NCBI RefSeq assembly: GCF_003751445.1
Contig: NZ_RJUU01000001.1
Coordinates: 2,423,001-2,487,000, forward strand
DNA length: 64,000 bases
Direction: 5' to 3'
From: Streptomyces sp. 840.1
Lineage (GTDB): Bacteria > Actinomycetota > Actinomycetes > Streptomycetales > Streptomycetaceae
Of the stretch, positions 15,889 through 25,452 are shown in pieces. Position 1 is the stretch's first letter; every line of letters begins with the position of its first letter. Below the pieces are notes generated by a model, which saw only the letters and a program-made list of their open reading frames with translations, was not told the DNA's origin and made no database searches. Both the position numbers and the translations under genes were made by a program.

Positions 15889-18800
15889 GTGTTCAATGTC
15901 CCCATGTCCCACGTAAACCGGATACGCCCCCTCCCCAGCTCGGCGTTGACCGCGCCCGCTCGTACCGTGTGGGCCAAGCACGACCGTCCCACTGAAGGCT
16001 GGTTGCCTCTCTGGCAGCACATGTCCGACAGCGCTGCCATCGCCGGTCTTCTCTGGGACGAGTGGGTTCCCCGCCTCATCCGGCAGCAGATCGTTGAGGC
16101 GGTCCCGCACCCGGACGACGCCCGTCGCCTCGTCGTCTGGCTCGCGGCCACGCACGACATCGGGAAGGCGACGCCCGCCTTCGCATGCCAGGTCGACGGG
16201 CTCGCCGACGGGATGCGCGGGGCCGGGCTGGACATGCCGCACCAGAAGCAGTGGGGGGACGACCGGCGCATGGCGCCGCACGGGCTGGCCGGGCAGTTCC
16301 TGATGCAGGAATGGCTGGTGGAGCGGCACGGGTGGACGGTGCGCGCGGCCGGGCAATTCGCGGTGGTGGCCGGTGGGCACCACGGAGTGCCACCCGGGTA
16401 CGCGCAGATCCACGACCTCGACAGGCACCCCGAGCTGCTGCGCACTCCGGGACCGAGCGAGGCGCTCTGGCGCAGTGTCCAGGACGAGTTGCTCGATGCC
16501 TGCGCGGAGGCTTACGGCGTACGCGAACGACTCGACGCCTGGCGCTCGGTGAAGCTGCCGCAGACCGTGCAGGTGCTGCTGACGGCCCTCGTCATCGTCT
16601 CCGACTGGATCGCGAGCAACCCCGACCTCTTTCCGTACTTTCCCGAGGACGTGCCCCGTACCCCGGACGAGCGGATTGCCACCGCCTGGCGCGGACTTGA
16701 CCTGCCCGGTCCGTGGGAGCCCGCTGAGCCGGAAGGGACACCGGCCGAGTTGTACGCATCGCGGTTCGACCTGCCGTCCGGGTCCGCGATCCGGCCGGTG
16801 CAGGAGGCCGCCGTACGGCTCGCGCGTGCTCTTCCCGAGCCGGGGCTGATGGTGATCGAGGCACCCATGGGGGAGGGCAAGACCGAGGCCGCCCTCGCCG
16901 CGGTGGAGATATTCGCGGCCCGCAGCGGGGCCGGCGGATGCTTCGTCGCCCTGCCGACCCGGGCGACGGGCAATGCCATGTTCCCGCGCCTCCTGAAGTG
17001 GCTGGACCACCTGCCGGGCGCCGAGCGCCACTCGGTCTTCCTCGCGCACGCCAAAGCCGCGCTGAACGATGAGTACGTGGGGCTGATGCGCGCCGGTGGA
17101 GGAGGTGGCGTCCGGGCCGTGGATGTGGACGGGCCGGACGGTGCCCGGCGGGCATCGAGGGACGCCAGGCCGGGTGCGGCCGAGCTGATAGCCCACCAGT
17201 GGCTGCGAGGCCGCAAGAAGGGAATGCTCTCGTCGTTCGCGGTCGGGACGATCGACCAACTCCTGTTCGCCGGGCTCAAGAGCCGCCATCTGGCCCTGCG
17301 CCATCTCGCACTGGCGGGCAAGGTCGTCGTGATTGACGAAGCCCACGCTTCCGATGCCTACATGAACGTCTATCTGGAGCGGGTGCTGTCCTGGCTGGGC
17401 AGTTACAGGGTGCCGGTCGTCGTGCTGTCCGCGACTCTGCCCGCCGCCACGCGTCGGGCTCTGATCCGGGCATACACGGGTGACACCTCTCCGGAGGGAA
17501 CCCCCGACAACGCCAGCGCCGCGCAGGGATATCCGCTGCTGACAGCCGTCGCGCCGGGCAGCGCGCCACTGACCGAGTGCCCGCCGGCCGCTGCAGACCG
17601 GAGCACGGACGTCGTACTCGAACCGCTCGACGACGACGTGTCCGTGCTCGGCGACACCTTGGCCGACGCGCTGTCCGGCGGCGGCTGCGCCCTCGTCGTA
17701 CGGAACACCGTCGACCGGGTGCTGGAGACGGCAGAGCGGCTGCGCTCCCGATTCGGCGGCACGGCGGACGTCACGGTCGCACACTCCCGCTTCATGGATC
17801 TGGACCGAGCCGCACTGGACGCGAGGCTCCTGAGGCTCTTCGGTCCGAACGGTGACCGTCCGCGCGGGCCGAGACCGCACATCGTCGTGGCGAGCCAGGT
17901 CGCGGAGCAGTCCCTTGACGTCGACTTCGACCTCCTGGTCACCGACCTCTGCCCCGTGGACCTCATGCTCCAGCGGATGGGGCGCCTGCACCGGCACCAG
18001 CGGGGACCCGGCCAGAACCAACGGCCGCCGTCCCTGCGCCGGGCCCGGTGCCTGGTCACGGGTGTCCACTGGAACGGCACACCGCCCGAACCGGTACGGG
18101 GCTCGGAGCGGGTGTACGGACGGCACACCCTGCTGCGGTCCCTCGCCGTGCTCCGCCCGTACCTGCACGCGCCGGGCAGCACGCTGAGCCTTCCGGGGGA
18201 CATCCTCCAGCTCGTCCAGACGGCTTACGGAGAGCAGCCGGTCGGCCCGGCGAGCTGGGCGGAGGCGATGGCCGCCGCCGATCTGGAGCACCGGACCCGC
18301 CGTGCGGAGCAGCAGACCGAGGCGGAGGTCTACCGGCTGGACCGGGTCCGTAAGCCGGGCCGTCCGGTGATCGGCTGGATCGACGCGGGTGTGGGCGACG
18401 CCGACGATTCCCGGGCCGGCCGCGCGCAGGTCAGGGACAGCGAGGAGAGCCTTGAGGTGCTCGTCGTCCAGCGGCAGCCGGACGGTTCGCTGACCACGGT
18501 TCCCTGGCTCGACCGGGGGCGCGGGGGGCTGGCGCTGCCTACCGACGCGATTCCGCCGGAGAGAGCGGCAAGAGCCCTCGCCGCGAGCTCTATGCGGTTG
18601 CCGTTCCACTTCTCGAAGCCCTGGGTCCTGGACCGGGCGATCGACGAGCTGGAGGAACTGCTGATCCCGGCCTGGCAGGCGAAGGAGTGCCGGTGGCTGG
18701 CCGGGGAGCTGATTCTTGAGCTCGACGAGCACTGTCAGACCCAACTGGCAGGCTATGAAATCGAGTACAGCCACTCGGATGGACTCAGGGTGGGGCGCCC

Positions 18801-20520
18801 CGGCGCCCTCGACGTAAGGCTGGTGGAGCACGTGCCGTCGTTCGATCTGGTGTCACGCCCGTGGCTGCCGGTCCAGCGGGTCGACGGCACGACTGCCGAG
18901 CTGTCCTTGCTGGACGTGTTCGCCCAGGCAAGCAGTGTGCTGAGGCTGGTCGGTGACGTGCCGACGCAGGAATTCGCCCTGTTCAGACTCCTGTTGGCGA
19001 TCCTGCACGATGCCGTGGACGGGCCGGACGACGTCGAGGACTGGGCGGAGCTCTGGGAGAGCGAGGACGCCTTCGAGGCCGTACCTGCCTACCTGGAACG
19101 GCATCGTGCACGCTTCGACCTGCTCCATCCGCAACAGCCCTTCTTCCAGGTCGCCGGGTTGCACACGGAGAAGGACGAAGTCTTCTCCCTGAACCGCATC
19201 GTGGCGGACGTCCCCAACGGCGACCCCTTCTTCAGCATGCGCATGCCCGAGGCGGAGCGCCTCGGTTTCGCCGAGGCCGCCAGATGGCTGGTCCACACCC
19301 ACGCCTTCGACACATCGGGCATCAAGTCCGGAATGGCGGGCGACGAACGGGTCAAGGGCGGAAAGGTCTACCCGCAGGGAGTCGGCTGGGCGGGCAATCT
19401 GGGCGGGGTGATGGCGGAGGGGTCGAACCTGCGTGAATCGCTGCTCCTCAACCTCGTCGCCGCGGACCACGCCACCTTGAGATTCCGGGACGACGACACT
19501 CCGGCCTGGCGCCGTGAACCCTGCGGACCGGGCGCTGAGTCGCGCCTGAACCTGGCCTCCCGGCCCTCCGGTCCCCGGGATCTCTACACCTGGCAGACGC
19601 GAAGGGTGCGTCTGCACCACGACGAGACCGGTGTGTACGGCGTCGTGCTCGGCTACGGGGACCCCATCGTGCCGAGGAACAAGCAGCTGCTGGAGCCCAT
19701 GACGGGGTGGCGGCGCAGCGAGGCGCAGGAGAAGAAGCACGGACTGGCGCAGGTCTACATGCCCCGCGAGCACGACCCCGCACGCGGTGCCTGGCGCGGG
19801 CTGGCCGGCCTTCTCCAGAACGTGCCGGGGAAGGGCGGCGCGCAGAGCGGAGAGCCGGCGGCCTTTCTCCGGCCGGGTGTTCTCACGTGGATGGCGCAAC
19901 TGGTCGGCGAGCGAGCCCTGCCGCGAGGTTTTCTCTTCCGGGCACGCATCGTCGGTGCGCAGTACGGCACCCAGCAGTCGGTGGTCGACGAGTTGGTCGA
20001 CGACGGGGTCACCATGCCCGTCATCCTTCTGCACGCCCAGGACCAGCGGTACGGGAACGCGGCCATCGACGCCGTGGGGGACGCGGACCTCGCGGTGAGA
20101 GCACTGGGCGACCTCGCGGCCGACCTCGCCCGAGCGGCCGGTTCCGACCACGACGCGCACCGGGATGCCGCACGGGACCGGGGGTACGGCGAGCTGGACG
20201 GCCCCTACAGGCTCTGGCTGAGGCGGCTCGGGGAGAGCGACGACCCGGCGCGCGAGCGTGAGGCATGGCAGAGGCGGGTGGACCGGATCATCAGGGATCT
20301 GGGCGACGATCTGCTGGATTCCGTGACCACCGCCGCGTGGGAGGGCCGAGTGCTGGACCTGGGCAAGGGCCCGCAGTGGTTCGACGACACGAACGCCGAC
20401 AAATGGTTCCGGATCCGGTTGGCCAAGGCACTGCCCAAGGCTCTTCCGATCCCGGCGCCGCGGCGTGCCACATCGCAAGTGCCGCTTGAAGTAAAGGATT
20501 TGGTGGAGGAGACGTCGTGA
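15889..20520 (+). CDS. cas3-cse1: Cas3-Cse1 fusion, type I-E nuclease-helicase plus Cascade large subunit
   Basis: One 1543-residue polypeptide. The Cas3 part (about 1-970) has the HD nuclease motif THDIGKATPAF (His89, Asp90), a second GGHHG site, Walker A MGEGKTEA (Lys331), the DEAH box (Asp483-His486), SATLP and QRMGRLHRH (Arg699). From about residue 975 the chain becomes Cse1/CasA: FDLVSRPWLPV, an Asp/Glu-rich helical region, and NLGGVMAEGSNLRESLLLNL, ending in the four-helix C-terminal domain; this part of about 565 residues matches a normal Cse1. No stop or ribosome site lies at the junction. Cas3 degrades target DNA and Cse1 reads the PAM and recruits Cas3; fusing them makes recruitment obligatory. 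Natural fusions of this kind have been reported in some actinobacteria. The start may be GTG 15889 or ATG 15904. Confidence 0.96.
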   Translation: MFNVPMSHVNRIRPLPSSALTAPARTVWAKHDRPTEGWLPLWQHMSDSAAIAGLLWDEWVPRLIRQQIVEAVPHPDDARRLVVWLAATHDIGKATPAFACQVDGLADGMRGAGLDMPHQKQWGDDRRMAPHGLAGQFLMQEWLVERHGWTVRAAGQFAVVAGGHHGVPPGYAQIHDLDRHPELLRTPGPSEALWRSVQDELLDACAEAYGVRERLDAWRSVKLPQTVQVLLTALVIVSDWIASNPDLFPYFPEDVPRTPDERIATAWRGLDLPGPWEPAEPEGTPAELYASRFDLPSGSAIRPVQEAAVRLARALPEPGLMVIEAPMGEGKTEAALAAVEIFAARSGAGGCFVALPTRATGNAMFPRLLKWLDHLPGAERHSVFLAHAKAALNDEYVGLMRAGGGGGVRAVDVDGPDGARRASRDARPGAAELIAHQWLRGRKKGMLSSFAVGTIDQLLFAGLKSRHLALRHLALAGKVVVIDEAHASDAYMNVYLERVLSWLGSYRVPVVVLSATLPAATRRALIRAYTGDTSPEGTPDNASAAQGYPLLTAVAPGSAPLTECPPAAADRSTDVVLEPLDDDVSVLGDTLADALSGGGCALVVRNTVDRVLETAERLRSRFGGTADVTVAHSRFMDLDRAALDARLLRLFGPNGDRPRGPRPHIVVASQVAEQSLDVDFDLLVTDLCPVDLMLQRMGRLHRHQRGPGQNQRPPSLRRARCLVTGVHWNGTPPEPVRGSERVYGRHTLLRSLAVLRPYLHAPGSTLSLPGDILQLVQTAYGEQPVGPASWAEAMAAADLEHRTRRAEQQTEAEVYRLDRVRKPGRPVIGWIDAGVGDADDSRAGRAQVRDSEESLEVLVVQRQPDGSLTTVPWLDRGRGGLALPTDAIPPERAARALAASSMRLPFHFSKPWVLDRAIDELEELLIPAWQAKECRWLAGELILELDEHCQTQLAGYEIEYSHSDGLRVGRPGALDVRLVEHVPSFDLVSRPWLPVQRVDGTTAELSLLDVFAQASSVLRLVGDVPTQEFALFRLLLAILHDAVDGPDDVEDWAELWESEDAFEAVPAYLERHRARFDLLHPQQPFFQVAGLHTEKDEVFSLNRIVADVPNGDPFFSMRMPEAERLGFAEAARWLVHTHAFDTSGIKSGMAGDERVKGGKVYPQGVGWAGNLGGVMAEGSNLRESLLLNLVAADHATLRFRDDDTPAWRREPCGPGAESRLNLASRPSGPRDLYTWQTRRVRLHHDETGVYGVVLGYGDPIVPRNKQLLEPMTGWRRSEAQEKKHGLAQVYMPREHDPARGAWRGLAGLLQNVPGKGGAQSGEPAAFLRPGVLTWMAQLVGERALPRGFLFRARIVGAQYGTQQSVVDELVDDGVTMPVILLHAQDQRYGNAAIDAVGDADLAVRALGDLAADLARAAGSDHDAHRDAARDRGYGELDGPYRLWLRRLGESDDPAREREAWQRRVDRIIRDLGDDLLDSVTTAAWEGRVLDLGKGPQWFDDTNADKWFRIRLAKALPKALPIPAPRRATSQVPLEVKDLVEETS

Positions 20521-21173
20521 GCGCAGACCAGCGAGGGAGCAGCGCGTCGACCGACGCCCCTGCCCCCGCACGGACAGAACCCCTGTCCGCCGCAGCCCTC
20601 ATCAACGAGACGGTGCACTCTCATGTCTCGCGCCTGCAGCGGGGATACCGAGAGGATCACCCGCAGTCCGTCGCCACCGTGGCGCGCATCAGGCGGGGTG
20701 CCGGGAAACCGGCCGGCGAGATCCCTGACCTCTGGGGCCTCATCGGGGCCGAAGCGCTGTACGTACGAGGGTGGCGCGAGGAGGACGCGGAGCGCGCCGA
20801 GAGCGCGGTTCACATGGCCGTCACCCTGTGGGCGCTGCATCAACAAGGCCACCACACAGCGGACATGCACATCAAGGACGGTCCCGGCCTCGGCAAGGCC
20901 GTCCGGCGGCTGATGCCGGACGCGGCGATCGACGAGCCGATCCGTAAGCGGTTCGTACGCGCCGGCACAGCGACGTCCATCGACGCCCTGGCCACACGGC
21001 TGCGCGAACTCGTCGTGCTGATGCGCCGCGACGACATCGCCATGGACTACGGGAAGCTCGCCTCCCAGCTGTACGTCTGGCAGCGGCCGGGAGGCCGGGC
21101 CGAGGTGCATCGCGCCTGGGGTCGGAGCTTCCACTCGCACGGTCCGGTCAAGCCCGAGGAAGACGCTCCGTAA
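20517..21173 (+). CDS. cse2: Cse2 (CasB), Cascade small subunit
   Basis: A 218-residue all-helical protein. VHSHVSRLQRGYREDHPQSV and ATVARIRRGAGKPAGEIPDL contain the conserved LR-G core of Cse2; VHMAVTLWALHQQGHH and the C-terminal YGKLASQLYVWQRPGG follow the family plan. Two copies line the belly of Cascade and hold crRNA and non-target strand. GTG 20517 overlaps the stop of cas3-cse1 (GTGA). The first 25 residues are a Ser/Ala/Pro-rich tail, longer than in E. coli Cse2 (160 residues). Confidence 0.95.
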   Translation: MSADQRGSSASTDAPAPARTEPLSAAALINETVHSHVSRLQRGYREDHPQSVATVARIRRGAGKPAGEIPDLWGLIGAEALYVRGWREEDAERAESAVHMAVTLWALHQQGHHTADMHIKDGPGLGKAVRRLMPDAAIDEPIRKRFVRAGTATSIDALATRLRELVVLMRRDDIAMDYGKLASQLYVWQRPGGRAEVHRAWGRSFHSHGPVKPEEDAP

Positions 21174-21257
21174 CGCGCTCGGGAAACCCCGCATCATCGC
21201 CCCTGCCTGCCGGGTGCTCCACCACCGGATCACCCGCACGACCGACAAGGACCCTTC

Positions 21258-22478
21258 GTGAGCCGCACCATTCTTGACGTGCACATCCTCCAGACCGTTC
21301 CGCCCAGCAACCTCAACCGGGATGACACCGGGGCGCCGAAATCCGCGGTGTACGGGGGAGTCAGGCGTTCCCGTGTCTCCAGCCAGGCATGGAAGCGGGC
21401 CACCCGGACGGCGTTCAGGGACCTCCTCGACCCCGGCGAACTGGGTGTGCGCACCCGGAAGGTGGCCGACGCGCTGGCCGAGCGGATCATCGCCCAGGAC
21501 GTGACACTGAGCGACCAGAGGGAGAAGGTGCTCGCCTTCGCCGCGGAGACAATCGTCGTGGCGACCGGCACCAAGGTCGAAGCACCCAAGCGCAAGTCGA
21601 ATGCGGCGAAGGAAGCGGCCAAGGGCGGGGAGGAAGGCCCGGAGCCAGCCCCGGAGTCGTCTTACCTGCTGTTCTTGAGTGCCCGTCAGATCGACGCCCT
21701 CGCGGGCCTCGCGGTCGAAGGGCTGCGGTCGGGAGAGCAGGTCAAGGAGTTCTTCAAGAACAAGGAGAGGAAGGCCAGGGCCAGGGCTCTCGCCAACAGC
21801 AGCCACTCCGTCGACATCGCGCTCTTCGGGCGCATGGTCGCGGACACCACCGATATCAACGTGGACGCGGCCGCCCAGGTCGCCCACGCGATCGGGGTGC
21901 ATGCGGTGGAGACCGAGTCCGACTACTTCACCGCTGTGGACGACAGAAATGCCTCCGACGAGTCCGGGGCCGGAATGATCGGCACCGTCGACTTCAACTC
22001 CAGCACGCTGTACCGCTACGCCGCGGTTGATGTGGACCGGCTGTACGACAACCTCGGCGCGGGTCCGAGCGACAGCGGCCCCGCGACCGATCCGGTACGG
22101 AGGGCCGTCGAGGCGTTCCTGGAGGGCTTCATCACCTCCCTCCCCACCGGCAAGATCAACACCTTCGGCAACCACACTCTCCCCGATGCCGTCGTGGTGA
22201 AGCTGCGGACGTCCCGCCCGATCAGCTTCGCCGGGGCCTTCGAGGCGCCCGTGGTCGCGAAGGGCACGGGCGGCCACGTCGAGGAGGCATGTACGGCGCT
22301 CGCCTCGTACGTGCCCGGTGTCGAGGCGGCGTACGGAGCCGAGAAGGACACGAGCACGTGGGTCGTGCGGGTCGGATCAGCCACGGACGCGCTGGCGGGC
22401 CTGGGTACCGAGGTCACCCTGGCCCAGCTCGTCGAGTCGGTGGGTGCGGCTGTCGGCGACCGGCTGGGCGGCGTCTGA
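21258..22478 (+). CDS. cas7e: Cas7e (Cse4/CasC), crRNA backbone subunit
   Basis: A 406-residue protein starting with the diagnostic RTILDVHILQTVPPSNLNRD and GGVRRSRVSSQAWKRATRTA, which form the RNA-binding RRM core. Later motifs are DINVDAAAQVAHAIGVHAVE and GTVDFNSSTLYRYAAVDVDR, both typical of Cas7e. Six copies coat the spacer part of the crRNA. A lysine/Glu-rich insertion (KVEAPKRKSNAAKEAAKGGE, about 95-125) is longer than in E. coli. Eighty-four bases separate it from cse2, the only real gap in the operon; GTG 21258 follows AAGGA. Confidence 0.96.
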   Translation: MSRTILDVHILQTVPPSNLNRDDTGAPKSAVYGGVRRSRVSSQAWKRATRTAFRDLLDPGELGVRTRKVADALAERIIAQDVTLSDQREKVLAFAAETIVVATGTKVEAPKRKSNAAKEAAKGGEEGPEPAPESSYLLFLSARQIDALAGLAVEGLRSGEQVKEFFKNKERKARARALANSSHSVDIALFGRMVADTTDINVDAAAQVAHAIGVHAVETESDYFTAVDDRNASDESGAGMIGTVDFNSSTLYRYAAVDVDRLYDNLGAGPSDSGPATDPVRRAVEAFLEGFITSLPTGKINTFGNHTLPDAVVVKLRTSRPISFAGAFEAPVVAKGTGGHVEEACTALASYVPGVEAAYGAEKDTSTWVVRVGSATDALAGLGTEVTLAQLVESVGAAVGDRLGGV

Positions 22479-23231
22479 ATGAGCGTCCTGACCCTCCGGC
22501 TCGCCGGTCCGCTCCAGGCCTGGGGCTCTTCGGCCCGCTTCTCGCGCCGCACCACGGATTCGGCGCCCACGAAGAGCGGAGTGGTCGGCCTCCTGGCCGC
22601 GGCGCTCGGACGCCCCAGGGACGGTGACCTCTCCGACCTGGCCGCGTTGCGCTTCGGCGTACGCATCGACCAGCCGGGCACCCGTATCCGGGACTTCCAG
22701 ACCGCGCACCACGACGACACAGGCAAGTCAATGCCGGTGTCCGAACGCTTCTACCTTGCCGACGCGGTGTTCGTCGCCGGCCTGGAGGGTGACGAGGACC
22801 TGCTGATACGCCTGCTCGCAGCCGTACGAAGCCCCGTCTTCCTCCCCTTCCTCGGCAGGAGATCATGCCCGCCGAGCCGCAACATCGATCTCGGTCTGCA
22901 TCCCGGAGCCGAGCTCGCCGCGACGCTGGCCGCCCACGCATGGGAGGCATCCGACTGGTACTGCCGACGACGGCGCCAGGACGAGTCCGTCGACCTCACC
23001 ATGCTCCTGGAAACCGGGCCCGATGCCGACGGTACGGAGGGGCCGGGCGACGCGGTACGGGATCAGCCGATCAGCTTCGATCCGCGTCACCGGCGGTACG
23101 GGCTGCGCGGGGTGGTCGCGCGAACGGTGACGGTCCCCAACCCGCGTGCCGACCGGAGGAACGGGCGGGCGGCCCTCGCCTCGCACGAACCGGTCGGCCA
23201 CCTCACTCTGCTGGACAGGGACGGTGCCTGA
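22479..23231 (+). CDS. cas5e: Cas5e (CasD), Cascade 5'-handle subunit
   Basis: A 250-residue protein. The N-terminus LTLRLAGPLQAWGSSARFSR and RTTDSAPTKSGVVGLLAAAL is the Cas5e signature; FGVRIDQPGTRIRDFQTAHH and PVFLPFLGRRSCPPS are the other conserved blocks. Cas5e caps the 5' handle of the crRNA next to Cse1. The ATG directly follows the cas7e stop codon, showing tight coupling. Confidence 0.96.
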   Translation: MSVLTLRLAGPLQAWGSSARFSRRTTDSAPTKSGVVGLLAAALGRPRDGDLSDLAALRFGVRIDQPGTRIRDFQTAHHDDTGKSMPVSERFYLADAVFVAGLEGDEDLLIRLLAAVRSPVFLPFLGRRSCPPSRNIDLGLHPGAELAATLAAHAWEASDWYCRRRRQDESVDLTMLLETGPDADGTEGPGDAVRDQPISFDPRHRRYGLRGVVARTVTVPNPRADRRNGRAALASHEPVGHLTLLDRDGA

Positions 23232-23232
23232 C

Positions 23233-23985
23233 ATGTACCTCACGCGCTTCCGTTTCAACGCGGCGAGGACGGGCGCCCGGCGACTGCTGACATCACCGCA
23301 GATGCTGCACGCGGCGGTGATGTCCTCCTTCTCCGACGCACCCCCCACACCCGACGGGGGACCCCGGGTGCTCTGGCGGATCGACTACAACTCGGCGGCC
23401 GAGGTGCTGCTGTACGTGACCAGCCCGGCCAGGCCGGATCTGACGCATCTGGTGGAGCAGGCGGGCTGGCCGACGGCGGAGCCCCAGGGCTGGTCGACGT
23501 ACGACTACGCCACCTTCCTGACGGGACTGTCCGCCGACAGCGTCTGGGAGTTCCGGCTCACCGCCAACCCGGTGCACAGCATCCGCCGCAAGGAGGACGA
23601 GCCGACGAAACGCACCGCGCACCGGACGCCCCGCTACCAGATCGAGTGGCTGCTCAAGCAGCAGGACCGTGGCGGCTTCGCCATCGTGGAGAAGGCGCCG
23701 GAGGCCCGTCGCCTTGAGCGGGGGGACGAGTACGAGCTGGCGGTGGGCGGGGCCCGGGGCCTGTCCTTCAGCAAGAAGAGTTCGTCGACGGGTAGGGACG
23801 GTTCCTCATCCGGTAAGGACGGTTCCAAGACGGCGGGCAGGGATGCCGTACGGATCGCCGCCGTGACCTACCAGGGTCGGCTACGGGTGACCGACCCGGA
23901 GGTCTTCCGCCTGAGGCTGGCGTCCGGACTGGGTAAGGCGAAGGCTTACGGCTGCGGGCTGATGACCCTCGCTCCGGTGGTGTGA
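23233..23985 (+). CDS. cas6e: Cas6e (Cse3/CasE), crRNA endonuclease
   Basis: A 250-residue RNase. MYLTRFRFN opens the first ferredoxin-like domain; SPQMLHAAVMSSF contains His26, aligned with the catalytic histidine of Cas6e; the C-terminal loop SGLGKAKAYGCGLMTLAPV is the Gly-rich RNA-binding loop. It cleaves the repeat hairpin and stays on the 3' handle. Residues 181-204 (Ser, Thr, Gly, Asp, Lys, Arg only) form a low-complexity insertion encoded by a 21-base repeat (CGGGTAGGGACGGTTCC / CCGGTAAGGACGGTTCC). ATG 23233 lies one base after the cas5e stop; a longer frame from 23146 would overlap cas5e heavily and is rejected. Confidence 0.96.
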   Translation: MYLTRFRFNAARTGARRLLTSPQMLHAAVMSSFSDAPPTPDGGPRVLWRIDYNSAAEVLLYVTSPARPDLTHLVEQAGWPTAEPQGWSTYDYATFLTGLSADSVWEFRLTANPVHSIRRKEDEPTKRTAHRTPRYQIEWLLKQQDRGGFAIVEKAPEARRLERGDEYELAVGGARGLSFSKKSSSTGRDGSSSGKDGSKTAGRDAVRIAAVTYQGRLRVTDPEVFRLRLASGLGKAKAYGCGLMTLAPVV

Positions 23986-23994
23986 GGGCGGACC

Positions 23995-24966
23995 GTGACC
24001 TCTCCATCGCTGGGCGCTCGCAAGCTCTCCTCGCCGCGTGAACTGAGCCGGGTGGGGGACCGGCTGTCCTTCGTCTATCTGGAACGGTGCGTCGTGCACC
24101 GCGACGCGCACGCCATCACCGCCGAAGACGCGGAGGGCACGAGGCACATTCCGTCCGCGACCATCGGAACACTCCTCCTCGGCCCCGGAACCCGCATCAC
24201 CCATCAGGCCATGAGCGTCCTCGGCGAATGCGGAGCGGGCGTGGTCTGGGTCGGTGAACACGGAGTCCGTTTCTACGCGGGCGGGCGTGCCCTCACCCGC
24301 TCCTCCGCCCTGGTGCAGGCTCAAGCCACGGCCTGGGCGAACCAGCGCCGGCGCCTGGCGGTCGCCCGCGACATGTACCGGCTGCGCTTCCCGGACGAGG
24401 ACCCGGCCCGCCTGACCCGTCACGAACTGCTCGGGCACGAGGGCACGCGCGTCAAAGCCTGCTACCGCAAGGAGGCCGCCCGCACCGGTGTCCCCTGGCA
24501 CGGCCGCCACTACACCCCGGGCGACTTCGCATCCGGCGACGCGCCCAACCAGGCGATCACCGCGGCGGCACAGTGCATGTACGGCATCGCCCACGCAGTC
24601 GTGGCCGCTCTCGGATGCGCCCCAGGCCTCGGGTTCGTCCACTCCGGCCACGAGCTGTCCTTCGTGCTGGACATAGCCGACCTCTACAAGACAGAAATCG
24701 GCATCCCGGTCGCGTTCGACGCCGCGGCCGAGGGCCCTGAAGACATCGGCCCCCGAACCCGACGCGCCTTGCGGGACGCCGCGAACCGTACGGGCCTGAT
24801 GGACCGCGTGGTCAACGACATCAAGCAACTCCTCGGAGCCGGGACCGGTTCTGGAACCGACGCCGACACAGCCGACGAGGACGCGCGAGATCAGGTGATG
24901 CTCCAGTCGGACGGTGGAACGGAGCTGAGTGCGGGGCGTAATTACGATGAGGGCATCATCTGGTGA
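23995..24966 (+). CDS. cas1: Cas1e, spacer integrase
   Basis: A 323-residue protein, GTG start. Catalytic metal ligands are visible: Glu149 in GHEGTRVKACYRKEA, His216 in GFVHSGHELSF and Asp226/Asp229 in VLDIADLYK. LSFVYLERCVVHRDAHAITA is the N-terminal beta domain. With Cas2 it inserts new spacers at the leader end of arrays. An acidic C-terminal tail (GTDADTADEDARDQ) is slightly longer than in E. coli. It is nine bases after cas6e. Confidence 0.97.
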   Translation: MTSPSLGARKLSSPRELSRVGDRLSFVYLERCVVHRDAHAITAEDAEGTRHIPSATIGTLLLGPGTRITHQAMSVLGECGAGVVWVGEHGVRFYAGGRALTRSSALVQAQATAWANQRRRLAVARDMYRLRFPDEDPARLTRHELLGHEGTRVKACYRKEAARTGVPWHGRHYTPGDFASGDAPNQAITAAAQCMYGIAHAVVAALGCAPGLGFVHSGHELSFVLDIADLYKTEIGIPVAFDAAAEGPEDIGPRTRRALRDAANRTGLMDRVVNDIKQLLGAGTGSGTDADTADEDARDQVMLQSDGGTELSAGRNYDEGIIW

Positions 24967-25313
24967 CGGTCATCGTCCTTACCAACTGCCCGGTGGCCCT
25001 GCGTGGTTTCCTCACGCGCTGGCTCCTGGAGATTTCCCCGGGCGTCTTCATCGGCGGCCCCTCTACACGCGTGCGGCAGGCATTGTGGGCGGAGGTCAGA
25101 AAGTACTCGGGCCAAGGACGGGCCCTCCTTGCGTACAGCGACAACAGCGAGCAGGGATACGCGTTCGAGACCCACGACCACAAGTGGCACCCGGTGGACC
25201 ACGAGGGCCTCACGTTGATCCTCCGCCCGAAGGACAGGCCTCCGCCCGCTCTGTCACCACCCACCAAGGGCTGGAGCAAGGCCGCGAAGCGGCGGCGGTT
25301 CGGGGGGCGTTGA
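24963..25313 (+). CDS. cas2: Cas2e, integration complex subunit
   Basis: A 116-residue protein, MTVIVLTNCPVALRGFLTRW, with EISPGVFIGGPSTRVRQALW and QGYAFETHDHKWHPVDHEGL as in type I-E Cas2. The C-terminal tail LSPPTKGWSKAAKRRRFGGR is basic. Cas2 dimers bridge two Cas1 dimers. GTG 24963 overlaps the cas1 stop (TGGTGA). It ends the operon; array 3 follows 191 bases downstream. Confidence 0.97.
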   Translation: MTVIVLTNCPVALRGFLTRWLLEISPGVFIGGPSTRVRQALWAEVRKYSGQGRALLAYSDNSEQGYAFETHDHKWHPVDHEGLTLILRPKDRPPPALSPPTKGWSKAAKRRRFGGR

Positions 25314-25452
25314 GGGCGGCGAGACTCCTGTTTCGCGGGGGTTGCTCGCCCCAGGTTCCATCGCGGACACCCCCTGCTGCCTGCGCACGTCAATGACCGA
25401 AGCGGTGGCGTGCCTCGGAGGATGACGAAAGAGGCGAAATGCCCGAGTTGCT

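Noticed and set aside
15874..18831. 985-codon minus-strand frame over cas3-cse1
   Set aside because: Antisense shadow in a G+C-rich gene; no motif and it conflicts with a certain gene.
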